Source: Chryseobacterium sp. StRB126 (GTDB taxonomy: Bacteria; Bacteroidota; Bacteroidia; Flavobacteriales; Weeksellaceae). From it: DNA of 64,000 bases. The translations under genes were made by a program, and so were the position numbers. The notes below the pieces were generated by a model, which was not told the origin of the DNA, did no database searches, and saw only the letters and a program-made list of their open reading frames with translations. The stretch is taken from contig NZ_AP014624.1 in NCBI RefSeq assembly GCF_000829375.1, forward strand, positions 1,178,001-1,242,000, read 5' to 3'. Positions 43,037 to 50,887 of the stretch are shown here, piece after piece (positions within the stretch are counted from its first letter, which is position 1; every line of letters begins with the position of its first letter).

Positions 43037-43729
43037 ATGTTTAAGACGAAAGATGCTTGGATGAATTTCTTCTATTCATTCGGTGCTGCAATTGTAATTC
43101 TTGGAGCTTGGCTTAAAATTACTCACATTACTTTGGGACCAATTAACGGTAATATTGCTCTTACGGTAGGGCTTATTACAGAAGCGATTATCTTTATTAT
43201 TTTCGCTTTCGACCCTCCAAAAACTGAAGAGTCTTATGCTTGGGAAAATGTTTACCCTGAATTATTAGATAAACATGCTAACCCAAACCCATTACACTCA
43301 AATGTAACAACTAGAAATACAGGTAACCACTTTGCAGAATTAGAAAATTCTCTTTCTACTAAATTGGATAAAATGCTTGAAGATGCGAGATTAGATGTTC
43401 AACTATTCGAAAGACTAAGAACTGGAATTGACAAGTTTTCAAGTTCTGTAGATCAAATCAACCAAACTGTTGACGTTTCTGCTTCGACCCATAAATATAA
43501 CGATCAGTTGAACAAGGCTGCTCAGCATATGGAAAGTATGAATGCATTATATGCGATGCAGTTGGAAAGCGGTAAGAAGCAAGCAGAATTTGCTACTAAA
43601 TATGTTTCAGACATGCAGAAATCTGTTGAACATTCTGAGAAATTCAATCAAGAGCTACAAGGTTTAACCTCTAATCTTAATAATTTAAATAGAGTTTATG
43701 GTGGTATGCTAACTGCTATGAAGTCTTAA
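43037..43729 (+). CDS. gldL: Gliding motility/T9SS motor protein GldL
   Basis: A 230-residue inner-membrane protein. Two membrane helices occupy residues ~10-32 (FFYSFGAAIVILGAWLKI) and ~40-62 (IALTVGLITEAIIFIIFAF), with the conserved Glu in the second helix (ITEAI) that is proposed to carry protons. A long cytoplasmic coiled-coil tail follows (ENSLSTKLDKML to the C-terminus). GldL forms a ring around two GldM subunits and drives T9SS and gliding. 61 bases after gldK, 53 before gldM. Confidence 0.96.
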   Translation: MFKTKDAWMNFFYSFGAAIVILGAWLKITHITLGPINGNIALTVGLITEAIIFIIFAFDPPKTEESYAWENVYPELLDKHANPNPLHSNVTTRNTGNHFAELENSLSTKLDKMLEDARLDVQLFERLRTGIDKFSSSVDQINQTVDVSASTHKYNDQLNKAAQHMESMNALYAMQLESGKKQAEFATKYVSDMQKSVEHSEKFNQELQGLTSNLNNLNRVYGGMLTAMKS

Positions 43730-43782
43730 TTCCTAACCATTTCTGAACTTAAACTATTTAATCAAAAAACAAAGAAAAGAGA

Positions 43783-45375
43783 ATGGCACAAGGAAAACAG
43801 ACCCCTCGTCAGAAGATGATCAACCTGATGTATCTGGTGTTCATCGCGATGATGGCCCTAAACATTGACGCAGAAATCATCAGATCATATTACGACTCTA
43901 CCCGAGCGTTAAATGAAACAAGAACTCTAACAGAGAAGAAGAACGAAAAGATCTTTGAAAAAACGCTTGAAGCTAAGGCTCAGCAAGTTCCGGATACGTA
44001 TTCAAAACCTTGGCAAGATTACAAGACTTTAAAAGGTAAAATTGATGCATTGGTAGAACATGCTCAAAAGATCAAGGATTTGTTGAAAAAACAATCTGAA
44101 TTTCATGATAAAGATCCTAAAACAGGAAAAGATATTGATGTAAGTGAAAATTTCGCTGCCCTTAACAATAACGAAGCCACTACAGAATACTTCTTTAAAG
44201 AAGGAGACGAAAATACACCATCGAAAAATGCATTAGACTTAAAAGCTAAAATTGATGATGTAAGAAATTATATTAATGCAACTTTTGGTAACAACCCTCA
44301 GCTTACGGATTTAGTTGAGAGAGCTAACAAGTCTCTTATCGCGGAATATCCTAAAGGAAAATCTCCAAACGAAAAGACTTGGTTCCAAAATAAATTCTAT
44401 CATCAGCCATTAATTGCTGCAATATCTAATTTGGAAATTATCCAAAATGATGCCAGAAATGTACAATCCGATGCATTAGCTTTAATGCTTCAGGAAAAAG
44501 TAGATGCTAGTATTAAGTTTACAAGCTATGAGCCAATTGTTTCCGGACCTACGGATATTCAGGCTGGTAAGCAGGCTGAAGTAAAAGTAATGCTGGGTAC
44601 TTATTCTAACAGTAATAAGATCAATATCTCTGGAGTAAGCAAGCAGGAAAATGGTAAAGGAATCATTCCTATTTCAGGAGCTGGTATTGGTGAACATAAA
44701 CTAGCCGGAACTATTACATTAACAGATGCTTCAGGTAAGCCACAATCTTTCCCTTGGACGCATACTTACAATGTAATTGCAGGACCTAGAGAAGTGAAAC
44801 TTGAAAAAGGATTATTACTTTCTGCTGATAAAATGAATGTAATGTATAGAGGATTAGAGAACCCTGTATCAGGATCTATCTTAGGTGCAGACAACTCTAA
44901 ACTTTCATTATCAGCTCCGGGAGCTTCTGTAAGAAATACAGGTCCTGGTAAGTGGATTGTAAAACCTTCAACAGGAACTACAGTGAAAATTACATTATCT
45001 GGTGTAGATCCTTATGGAAAAACAGTATCTCAGGTATTTGAATATAGAATCAAGAATGTTCCGCCACCTCAGGGTCAGATGAGAGGACAGAATGTATTGT
45101 CGATGCCGGCATCTTCTATTCCTAACCAATCTGTACAGGCTGCTATTCCTGACTTCGATTTCCCTGTTTCGTTCAACGTAACACAATTCATGGTAAGAGT
45201 ACCAGGTAGAGCTGCACTATTAATCCATGGGAATACATTAAATGATGCAGCAGGATTAATCAAGAATCTGAGAACAGGAGATGTAGTATCTATCTTCGAT
45301 ATCAAAGCAACAGCACAAGGATTGGAAGGTCAGCAGATTAAAAACATTACTCCTATAATTATTAATGTTCAATAG
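43783..45375 (+). CDS. gldM: Gliding motility/T9SS motor protein GldM
   Basis: A 530-residue protein with one N-terminal membrane helix (residues ~12-32, INLMYLVFIAMMALNID) and a large periplasmic part. The family opening QTPRQKMINLMYLVFIAMMALN is near invariant. Four periplasmic beta-rich domains span the periplasm and reach GldK/GldN; the last has the DFDFPVSFNVTQFMV and LRTGDVVSIFDIKA strands. GldLM is the rotary motor energising protein export and adhesin movement. Confidence 0.97.
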   Translation: MAQGKQTPRQKMINLMYLVFIAMMALNIDAEIIRSYYDSTRALNETRTLTEKKNEKIFEKTLEAKAQQVPDTYSKPWQDYKTLKGKIDALVEHAQKIKDLLKKQSEFHDKDPKTGKDIDVSENFAALNNNEATTEYFFKEGDENTPSKNALDLKAKIDDVRNYINATFGNNPQLTDLVERANKSLIAEYPKGKSPNEKTWFQNKFYHQPLIAAISNLEIIQNDARNVQSDALALMLQEKVDASIKFTSYEPIVSGPTDIQAGKQAEVKVMLGTYSNSNKINISGVSKQENGKGIIPISGAGIGEHKLAGTITLTDASGKPQSFPWTHTYNVIAGPREVKLEKGLLLSADKMNVMYRGLENPVSGSILGADNSKLSLSAPGASVRNTGPGKWIVKPSTGTTVKITLSGVDPYGKTVSQVFEYRIKNVPPPQGQMRGQNVLSMPASSIPNQSVQAAIPDFDFPVSFNVTQFMVRVPGRAALLIHGNTLNDAAGLIKNLRTGDVVSIFDIKATAQGLEGQQIKNITPIIINVQ

Positions 45376-45395
45376 GACTAAAATTGTAATTTATT

Positions 45396-46334
45396 ATGAA
45401 AAAATATATTAGCACCCTTTTAGTAGTAGTCTCGGGATTTGCATTTTCCCAGACTATTCTGAACGCTTCTTCTCCAGAAGAGTTTAGACAGATGAGAGCG
45501 GAGAACAAACAAAAAGTTGGTGATACTATTATTGATAAAACAGTAAAGCCTCTTGAATATGGATTTGTGGAAGACAAAGACATCCTTAAGAGTATGTTTG
45601 TTTGGGAAATCATCGATATGAATGATAAGATCAATCAGCCATTTTACTATGATAATCCGGATGGTCTTCTTTCTACCCCTACAAGATCTCTATACCAGTT
45701 ACTGTTAGATGCAGCTTTAAGTGGTAAAATTGAGCAGGTGTATGACGATGAAAACTTTACGGTGAAGCTTTCACCGGAAGGAATCCAGAAAAGATTGGAG
45801 AACGTTAGAATCAACGATGCAGCTATCGATATTCTAAACTCTGGAAGACAATTAACTGAACAGGAGAAAAAAGAATATACCGACGTATTTAAGACGACTA
45901 CTGAGAAAGTGAAAGTTCTTAAAATTATGGGTATGTGGTTCATAGATAAGAGAGACGGACAAATGAAATACAGACCTCTAGGTATTGCAGCAATGGGGCC
46001 AGACCCTGCAGTACAGGGAGTTATAGGACCAGATGGGAAGCCAATTGCTAGCAATGATGACCTTATCGACCTATTCTGGATTTTCTATCCGAATGCAAGA
46101 GATATCTTAGCAAACAATTATGTTTACAACAGAAAAAATTCTTCTGCAGATCTATCTTTTGATGATATCATCAATGCAAGAAGATTCTCTTCTGTTATCT
46201 ATAAATCTTCAAGCGGTTTAGGAGACGGTACTATTAAAGACTATATCCCTAAAGATGCTGACGATCAGTTAGAAGAAAGTGACAGAATTAAGTCGCAGAT
46301 CCTTGAAATGGAAAATGATATGTGGAATTACTAA
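45396..46334 (+). CDS. gldN: Gliding motility/T9SS protein GldN
   Basis: A 312-residue periplasmic protein. A signal peptide (residues 1-18, ending AFS) precedes motifs of GldN/PorN: DKDILKSMFVWEIIDMNDKINQPFYY, RSLYQLLLDAALSG, KVLKIMGMWFIDKRDGQMKYRPLGIAAMGP and DLFWIFYPNARDILA. It partners GldK in the T9SS ring. Last gene of the gldKLMN run, 20 bases after gldM and followed by a strong terminator. Confidence 0.96.
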   Translation: MKKYISTLLVVVSGFAFSQTILNASSPEEFRQMRAENKQKVGDTIIDKTVKPLEYGFVEDKDILKSMFVWEIIDMNDKINQPFYYDNPDGLLSTPTRSLYQLLLDAALSGKIEQVYDDENFTVKLSPEGIQKRLENVRINDAAIDILNSGRQLTEQEKKEYTDVFKTTTEKVKVLKIMGMWFIDKRDGQMKYRPLGIAAMGPDPAVQGVIGPDGKPIASNDDLIDLFWIFYPNARDILANNYVYNRKNSSADLSFDDIINARRFSSVIYKSSSGLGDGTIKDYIPKDADDQLEESDRIKSQILEMENDMWNY

Positions 46335-46356
46335 ATTTCATTTGATATTTATACAA

Positions 46357-46388
46357 AACCTGAGTATTTTTACTCAGGTTTTTTTTAT
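46357..46388 (+). terminator. Terminator of the gldKLMN operon
   Basis: Ten-base arms AACCTGAGTA / TACTCAGGTT with loop TTTT and a T-run; it ends 1 base before the next start codon. Confidence 0.9.
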
Positions 46389-46389
46389 T

Positions 46390-47424
46390 ATGAGAAATGT
46401 AGATTATATTATTGTAGGAGATGGATATGCTGGGCTTTTTTTAGCTCATCAGCTAATTAAAAATAACAAATCATTTGTCATTTTTTCCGAAGGAAGAAAA
46501 AGCGCTTCGCAGGTTTCTGCAGGGATTATCAATCCTGTGGTTCTTAAAAAGTTTACCACATTTTGGAAGGCTCAGGAGCAAATTGATTTTCTGAAGAACA
46601 GTTTGAAGGAGATAGAATCGTATACTGGTGAAAATTATTTGATTGATGCCTCTATTCATAGAATTTTTCATGATGAGAATGAACAGAAGCTTTGGCTTAA
46701 AAAATCCGGAAATGAAGAATTATCAAAGTTTTTGAATGAAAAATTTGAGTCTTTAAATGTGGTAAAAAATGATTTTCTCACAGGAAAGGTGAATCAGTCT
46801 GCCAGGTTGAATGTTAATGGATTTTTCATAGGTCTATTCAATTATTTCGAAAAAGGAGGTTTTCTTATCAGTGAAAAATTTGAATATGCTAAATTGAACC
46901 CTTCGGAAGGAATTTACAACGATTTTAATTTCAAAAATATTATTTTCTGTGAAGGAATGGGAGTAAAAAATAATCCCTACTTTTCAGATATCAATGTGAC
47001 CCCCAATAAAGGACACCACATAAAAGTTGAGCTTTCTCAACCTATCCCGGAAAATATAACCATTAAAAAGAAACACTTCCTTTTTCCAACGGGGAACAGA
47101 CTTTATTTCTATGGTGGAACTTATGACCGTGAGCAGCTTCACCACCACATTGATGAATCTGCAGTGAATCAGTTAGTCAATGGGTTGTCAGAATTCTACC
47201 CTTATGATTTTGAAGTGAAAGAAGTAAATTTTGGGTTTAGGCCTACGGTAAAAGATAGGAGACCGATTATTGGAAGACATGAAATTCATAGCAATTTATA
47301 TGTTTTCAATGGGCTGGGAGCAAGAGGGATTCTGAACGGTTGTTACTTTGCAAGAGATTTATTCCGTTTTATTGAAGAAGATATTCCATTGCATGAAGAA
47401 GTTTCACTGAATAGATTTAAGTAA
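46390..47424 (+). CDS. FAD-dependent oxidoreductase (DAO family)
   Basis: A 344-residue flavoprotein. ATG 46390 (MRNVDYIIVGDGYAGL) is chosen because an upstream in-frame start would lie in gldN and across a terminator. The Rossmann motif is IIVGDGYAGLFLAHQL (GxGxxG), followed by SAGIINPVVLKKF. The C-terminal FAD-contact region is GFRPTVKDRRPIIGRH and FNGLGARGILNG, typical of the glycine/D-amino-acid oxidase (DAO) superfamily. Substrate unknown. It starts right after the gldN terminator; its leader must therefore begin inside or after the hairpin, or it depends on readthrough. Confidence 0.88.
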   Translation: MRNVDYIIVGDGYAGLFLAHQLIKNNKSFVIFSEGRKSASQVSAGIINPVVLKKFTTFWKAQEQIDFLKNSLKEIESYTGENYLIDASIHRIFHDENEQKLWLKKSGNEELSKFLNEKFESLNVVKNDFLTGKVNQSARLNVNGFFIGLFNYFEKGGFLISEKFEYAKLNPSEGIYNDFNFKNIIFCEGMGVKNNPYFSDINVTPNKGHHIKVELSQPIPENITIKKKHFLFPTGNRLYFYGGTYDREQLHHHIDESAVNQLVNGLSEFYPYDFEVKEVNFGFRPTVKDRRPIIGRHEIHSNLYVFNGLGARGILNGCYFARDLFRFIEEDIPLHEEVSLNRFK

Positions 47425-47461
47425 TTTTCATCAGAATATAAATCTTAAAAGACTACAATGT

Positions 47462-47719
47462 ATGAATGATAACCTATTAGGAATCATTGCAGGAGTACTC
47501 ACTTCCATATACATGATTCCGCAGCTTATAAAAGTGGTTCGGGAGAAAAATGTGGAAGATATTTCTCTGCTTATGCTTTTGATCCTTATTTCCGGGTTAT
47601 CTTTATGGGTGTGGTATGGTTTTGTAAAAAATGAACTTCCTATTATTTTATCAAACTCATTTGCTGTTTTGGTGAATATCAGTCTTTTGATTTGCTATAT
47701 GATATATCACAAAAAGTAA
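47462..47719 (+). CDS. SemiSWEET sugar transporter
   Basis: An 85-residue protein with three membrane helices, the normal size for a SemiSWEET half-transporter that dimerises to carry sugars. The PQ motif is SIYMIPQLIKVVREKNVEDIS in the first helix-loop; LSLWVWYGFVKNELPIILSN forms the second helix and substrate Asn region, and the last helix is AVLVNISLLICYMIY. It lies 37 bases after the FAD oxidoreductase, probably cotranscribed, and is followed by a bidirectional terminator. Confidence 0.92.
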   Translation: MNDNLLGIIAGVLTSIYMIPQLIKVVREKNVEDISLLMLLILISGLSLWVWYGFVKNELPIILSNSFAVLVNISLLICYMIYHKK

Positions 47720-47751
47720 AAAAGACGTCCCCATAGAAGGACGTCTTTTTA
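47718..47751. terminator. Bidirectional terminator after SemiSWEET
   Basis: AAAGACGTCC / GGACGTCTTT arms with a CCATAGAA-type loop, flanked by A-run left and T-run right; serves the converging META-domain gene as well. Confidence 0.85.
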
Positions 47752-47773
47752 TATTAAATCTAATTATTTTTTC

Positions 47774-48205
47774 TTATTCAAGAACAAATTTAGCTAAAGG
47801 AGCCATTCTTGCTTTGTTCAATGTTAGCGTATTTCCGTTCACAGAATAGTTATCAGCTGCAAGGATAGCCTTTGTAAACTGATTTTCGATATCAAGATCT
47901 TCGCAAGCCATCATGGTAGACATTCCTTGGTTGAATTTGATTCTCATGATGTCCTGTTTAATCTCAAAAGTACCTCCTAATCCATTACATCCTGCATTAC
48001 CTTCATATCTCATCCCATTCATATTAAGTTTGAAATAAGGGTTGCTTTTTGGATTTTTTAACTTGATCGGCTGACCATTAAGTTCCGTTAATTTCCAGGT
48101 CTTTCCTGTAATATCTGTTGTTGGTTTCTGTGCAGTCTGTGTCTGGCAAGATACAAGAAATACAGCTAGGAAAAGAGCGGATAAATAGTAATACAAGCTT
48201 TTCAT
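47774..48205 (-). CDS. META-domain lipoprotein (HslJ-like)
   Basis: A 143-residue lipoprotein (lipobox FLVSC, Cys20). The META domain is evident from GKTWKLTELNGQPI, GNAGCNGLGGTFEI and STMMACEDLDIENQF, with NTLTLNKARMAPLAKFVLE at the end. META/HslJ proteins lie at the outer membrane and have been linked to stress and antibiotic tolerance; exact function is unknown. It follows the next-listed small lipoprotein by 36 bases on the same strand, so the two form an operon. Confidence 0.92.
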   Translation of the reverse strand: MKSLYYYLSALFLAVFLVSCQTQTAQKPTTDITGKTWKLTELNGQPIKLKNPKSNPYFKLNMNGMRYEGNAGCNGLGGTFEIKQDIMRIKFNQGMSTMMACEDLDIENQFTKAILAADNYSVNGNTLTLNKARMAPLAKFVLE

Positions 48206-48241
48206 AAATTTTAAATTTTAAATTTTCTGTTTGTACTTATG

Positions 48242-48634
48242 CTAATACGATGCCATTTTTGCAGGACCTGATTCTTTTTTTGCCTGTTTAAGATGGAAAA
48301 GTACCATATCTACATTCTTCTTTAAAAAAGTGATATTCCCTTTAATTTCAGAGTATTGATACTCCTCATTAGAGGCTGTGTAGTCTGGCAAAGCATCACT
48401 CTTTTTAAGGTCGTAAGTTTTACCGTTTAAATGTACCGTTGCTGTATTTTTAGAACGGTTGATAGTTACTTCTATTTTTTCTCCGTAGCTGTCAACATAT
48501 ACATTTTTCGAAATGTCATCTGTATTTTCAGGAGTAGCAGTGGTAACGGTTTCAGCATCTTTTCCGGGATGTTTACACGCTGTTGAGGAAAGAACGGCCA
48601 ATCCCAAAAGAACTGTTGGTAATAATTTTTTCAT
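48242..48634 (-). CDS. Small lipoprotein, possibly MliC-like
   Basis: A 130-residue lipoprotein (lipobox SSTAC, Cys20). The mature part has a pattern similar to the MliC lysozyme-inhibitor fold: VDSYGEKIEVTINRSKNTATVHLNGKTYDLKK, then TASNEEYQYSEIKGNITFLKKN. MliC proteins block c-type lysozyme in the periplasm, but the conserved SGxxY loop is not exact here (TASNEEYQY) and there are no disulfide Cys, so the assignment is weak. First gene of a probable two-gene operon with the META lipoprotein. Upstream, on its 5' side, is ~600 bases of non-coding DNA. Confidence 0.6.
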   Translation of the reverse strand: MKKLLPTVLLGLAVLSSTACKHPGKDAETVTTATPENTDDISKNVYVDSYGEKIEVTINRSKNTATVHLNGKTYDLKKSDALPDYTASNEEYQYSEIKGNITFLKKNVDMVLFHLKQAKKESGPAKMASY

Positions 48635-49230
48635 AGTGATAAGTGATTTTAAAGTGTTTCATGAATCATGATATTAATGCTATATAAAAATACAAATATT
48701 TTTAATAAATATGTGTTAATTTTTCATAAACTAACATGATGTTTTAAACGTTTTGGTTTTTTCCATTATTTTTAAAACATTCTTCAGAGAAACAAAAACT
48801 GATTATTTAGAGTAAGAAATTTGTGATTGAGAGGATTGGGGTTGTTTTTTTAACCGATTTATTCTCAGTTGGATAGAGGAAAGTTTTTTCATTGTTCATT
48901 TGTTGTTTAAATTTTCGGCAAAAATAATTCAAAATTAAGAGAATAACAATACGCTTGTATTAATAATTTGAAATCATGATAAAGTTTAGTTTTTTAGGTT
49001 GATATTTTCCCTGAATCGTAAGTATGTTCGAAATAAAATGTCGAAAAACAAAACATAGCTCAATGGCAAAAGAAAGAAACAAAAGGTATTATTGTATTGA
49101 TAAGAGGCTTTGTTAATTGATAAATGTCTGTTTTTCATGGTGTTTAATATTTAATAAGATTTTATATTCAGGTTATTTAAAGAAGCGTTAAATTTTGTTA
49201 ATCTATTATGATGATATAACAATCTAAGTG
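48635..49230. other. AT-rich intergenic region, no gene found
   Basis: About 596 bases separating divergent genes. Sequence is strongly AT-biased with scattered stop codons in all frames and no tRNA-like or terminator structure; it must hold promoters for both sides. The only motif I can support is the TACATTTG at its right edge. Confidence 0.6.
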
Positions 49231-49238
49231 TACATTTG
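49231..49238 (+). promoter_or_regulatory. -7 box of the small membrane protein/efflux region
   Basis: TACATTTG matches TAnnTTTG and ends 10 bases before ATG 49249, so the transcript would be nearly leaderless. The GTG at 49228 lies outside any such transcript and is rejected as a start. Confidence 0.5.
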
Positions 49239-49248
49239 CGACTTCAAA

Positions 49249-49635
49249 ATGAGAAACTTTATAGTATATTTTTTAACCGGTCTTTTTCTGCTCTTTGTAG
49301 TAGAAAGCAGATTGAATGTTAAAACACTGCGAAATGACTATTCCGGTCATGTTTCTCATCATCTCCCTAAAAGAGCCAATAAGCTGAATCAGACATTTGA
49401 AAAGCTTACTGTTCAGCAAATGGCCGATTCTGTAGATAATTCAACTTTAGAACTTGCCGAAAATGACTTTCAGCTGTCTGATGTATTTCAGGCTATCGTT
49501 GTTCTTGCCGGAGTTTTCAGTCTTGTCTATATTTTTGGATTAAAAAGCAACAAGCAGTTTAAACCGGATATTCATGGGTTTATTTGGGGGCTTACTGCTA
49601 AAAAATTCATTCTGATCCGTTCCATTAGAATTTAA
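49249..49635 (+). CDS. Hypothetical small membrane protein, 128 aa
   Basis: I do not recognise a family. From ATG 49249 it opens with a hydrophobic segment (NFIVYFLTGLFLLFVVES) that could be a signal anchor, has a polar middle (residues ~25-75), and a second hydrophobic stretch (VFQAIVVLAGVFSLVYIFGL). A basic C-terminus follows (KSNKQFKPD to RSIRI). The upstream -7 box decides the start. It precedes the RND efflux operon by 145 bases on the same strand; it could be a cotranscribed accessory, but that is inference. Confidence 0.65.
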   Translation: MRNFIVYFLTGLFLLFVVESRLNVKTLRNDYSGHVSHHLPKRANKLNQTFEKLTVQQMADSVDNSTLELAENDFQLSDVFQAIVVLAGVFSLVYIFGLKSNKQFKPDIHGFIWGLTAKKFILIRSIRI

Positions 49636-49780
49636 AATTTCATTTTTCCTAGTGAAGTTCTGCCTGATTTCAGGTGGGAATGCTTTTCGTTGTGTATGTT
49701 GGTAATCATCACTTCGTACTATTCTTTAATTACCATTTATTTCTATTCAAAACATTAACGATTTATAAAACTCTCGAATT

Positions 49781-50866
49781 ATGATAAAAAGAGTTGCCTC
49801 AGGTATTGCATTGAGTATCCTTTTACTGGCTGTAAGCTGCAATAAGAAAAAAGAGGAGAAAGAAGAAGTAACCACTTATCCGGTAACATCACCGGTAGTG
49901 ATGGACACTGTGATTAATAAGGAATATGTAGCTCAGATCCAGTCTGTAAAGAACATTGAAGTTCGGGCTCAGGAAAAAGGATTCCTTGAGAAAATTTTTG
50001 TTGATGAAGGTCAGTATGTACAGGCAGGGCAAACCCTGTTCCGTATCATGCCTAAACTTTATCAGGCAGAATTATTAAAGGCAAAAGCAGAGGTAGAACA
50101 GGCTTCTATTGAACTGAAAAATGCAAGTACATTAGCCGGAAACAATATCGTATCAAAGAATGAAAAGGCTATGGCTAAAGCTAAGTTGGATGCAGCCAAT
50201 GCAGAAATGAAATTAGCACAAATCCATTTGTCTTTTACCGATATTAAAGCTCCGTTTTCAGGGATTATCAATAGAATTCCTTTAAAGTTGGGTAGCTTGG
50301 TAGATGAAGGAGATTTGTTGACCTCTTTGTCAGACAATACAAGTATCTACACATATTTCAACGTTTCTGAACCGGAATATCTGAGCTATCAGACGCATGC
50401 TGCAGACAGAGGAAGCAATCAGGTATCTCTGATTACAGCAAATGGAGAAACGTATTCTCAAAAAGGAGAAATTCAGACTATTGAAGGGGAATTTGACAAT
50501 GAAACCGGAAATATTGCTTTCCGAGCAAAGTTTCCAAACCCGGATAAGCTTCTGAGAAACGGAGAAACCGGAAAAGTGCAAATGACAATGCCGGTTCACA
50601 ATGCTCTTATTATTCCTCAGAAAGCTACCTACGAAATTCAGGATCAGAAATATGTATTTGTTATTGATAAAAACGGTACAGCGAAATCCAGAAATATTAA
50701 AGTTGCTTATGAGCTTCCGGATCTGTATGTGGTAGGTTCGGGAATCTCAAAAGGAGATCAGATTCTTTTGGAAGGCGTTCAGAAGGTGAAGGATGATCAA
50801 AAAGTAAAAACAAAGTTCCAGGATCCTAAAAAGGTTCTTCAATCATTGAAATTAAAAGCAGAGTAA
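49781..50866 (+). CDS. RND efflux periplasmic adaptor (MFP)
   Basis: A 361-residue lipoprotein adaptor (lipobox LAVSC, Cys20) that links the inner-membrane pump to the outer-membrane channel. Visible parts: beta-barrel/lipoyl halves with VRAQEKGFLEKIFVDEGQYVQAGQTLFRI, a helical hairpin (residues ~105-150, ELLKAKAEVEQASIEL to AKLDAANAEMKLAQI), FTDIKAPFSGIINRIPLKLGSLVDEG, and RNGETGKVQMTMPVHNALIIPQKATYE. This is the AcrA/MexA type. 21 bases before the permease gene. Confidence 0.94.
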   Translation: MIKRVASGIALSILLLAVSCNKKKEEKEEVTTYPVTSPVVMDTVINKEYVAQIQSVKNIEVRAQEKGFLEKIFVDEGQYVQAGQTLFRIMPKLYQAELLKAKAEVEQASIELKNASTLAGNNIVSKNEKAMAKAKLDAANAEMKLAQIHLSFTDIKAPFSGIINRIPLKLGSLVDEGDLLTSLSDNTSIYTYFNVSEPEYLSYQTHAADRGSNQVSLITANGETYSQKGEIQTIEGEFDNETGNIAFRAKFPNPDKLLRNGETGKVQMTMPVHNALIIPQKATYEIQDQKYVFVIDKNGTAKSRNIKVAYELPDLYVVGSGISKGDQILLEGVQKVKDDQKVKTKFQDPKKVLQSLKLKAE

Positions 50867-50887
50867 TGGTCTCTAAAGTGAAGTAGT

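Noticed and set aside
45647..46054. 135-residue minus-strand frame opposite gldN
   Set aside because: Pure antisense of a conserved gldN segment; no start context or motif.
46279..46389. Longer start for the FAD oxidoreductase inside gldN
   Set aside because: It would place the start upstream of a strong terminator and in a different frame of the gldN end; the GxGxxG motif begins naturally after ATG 46390.
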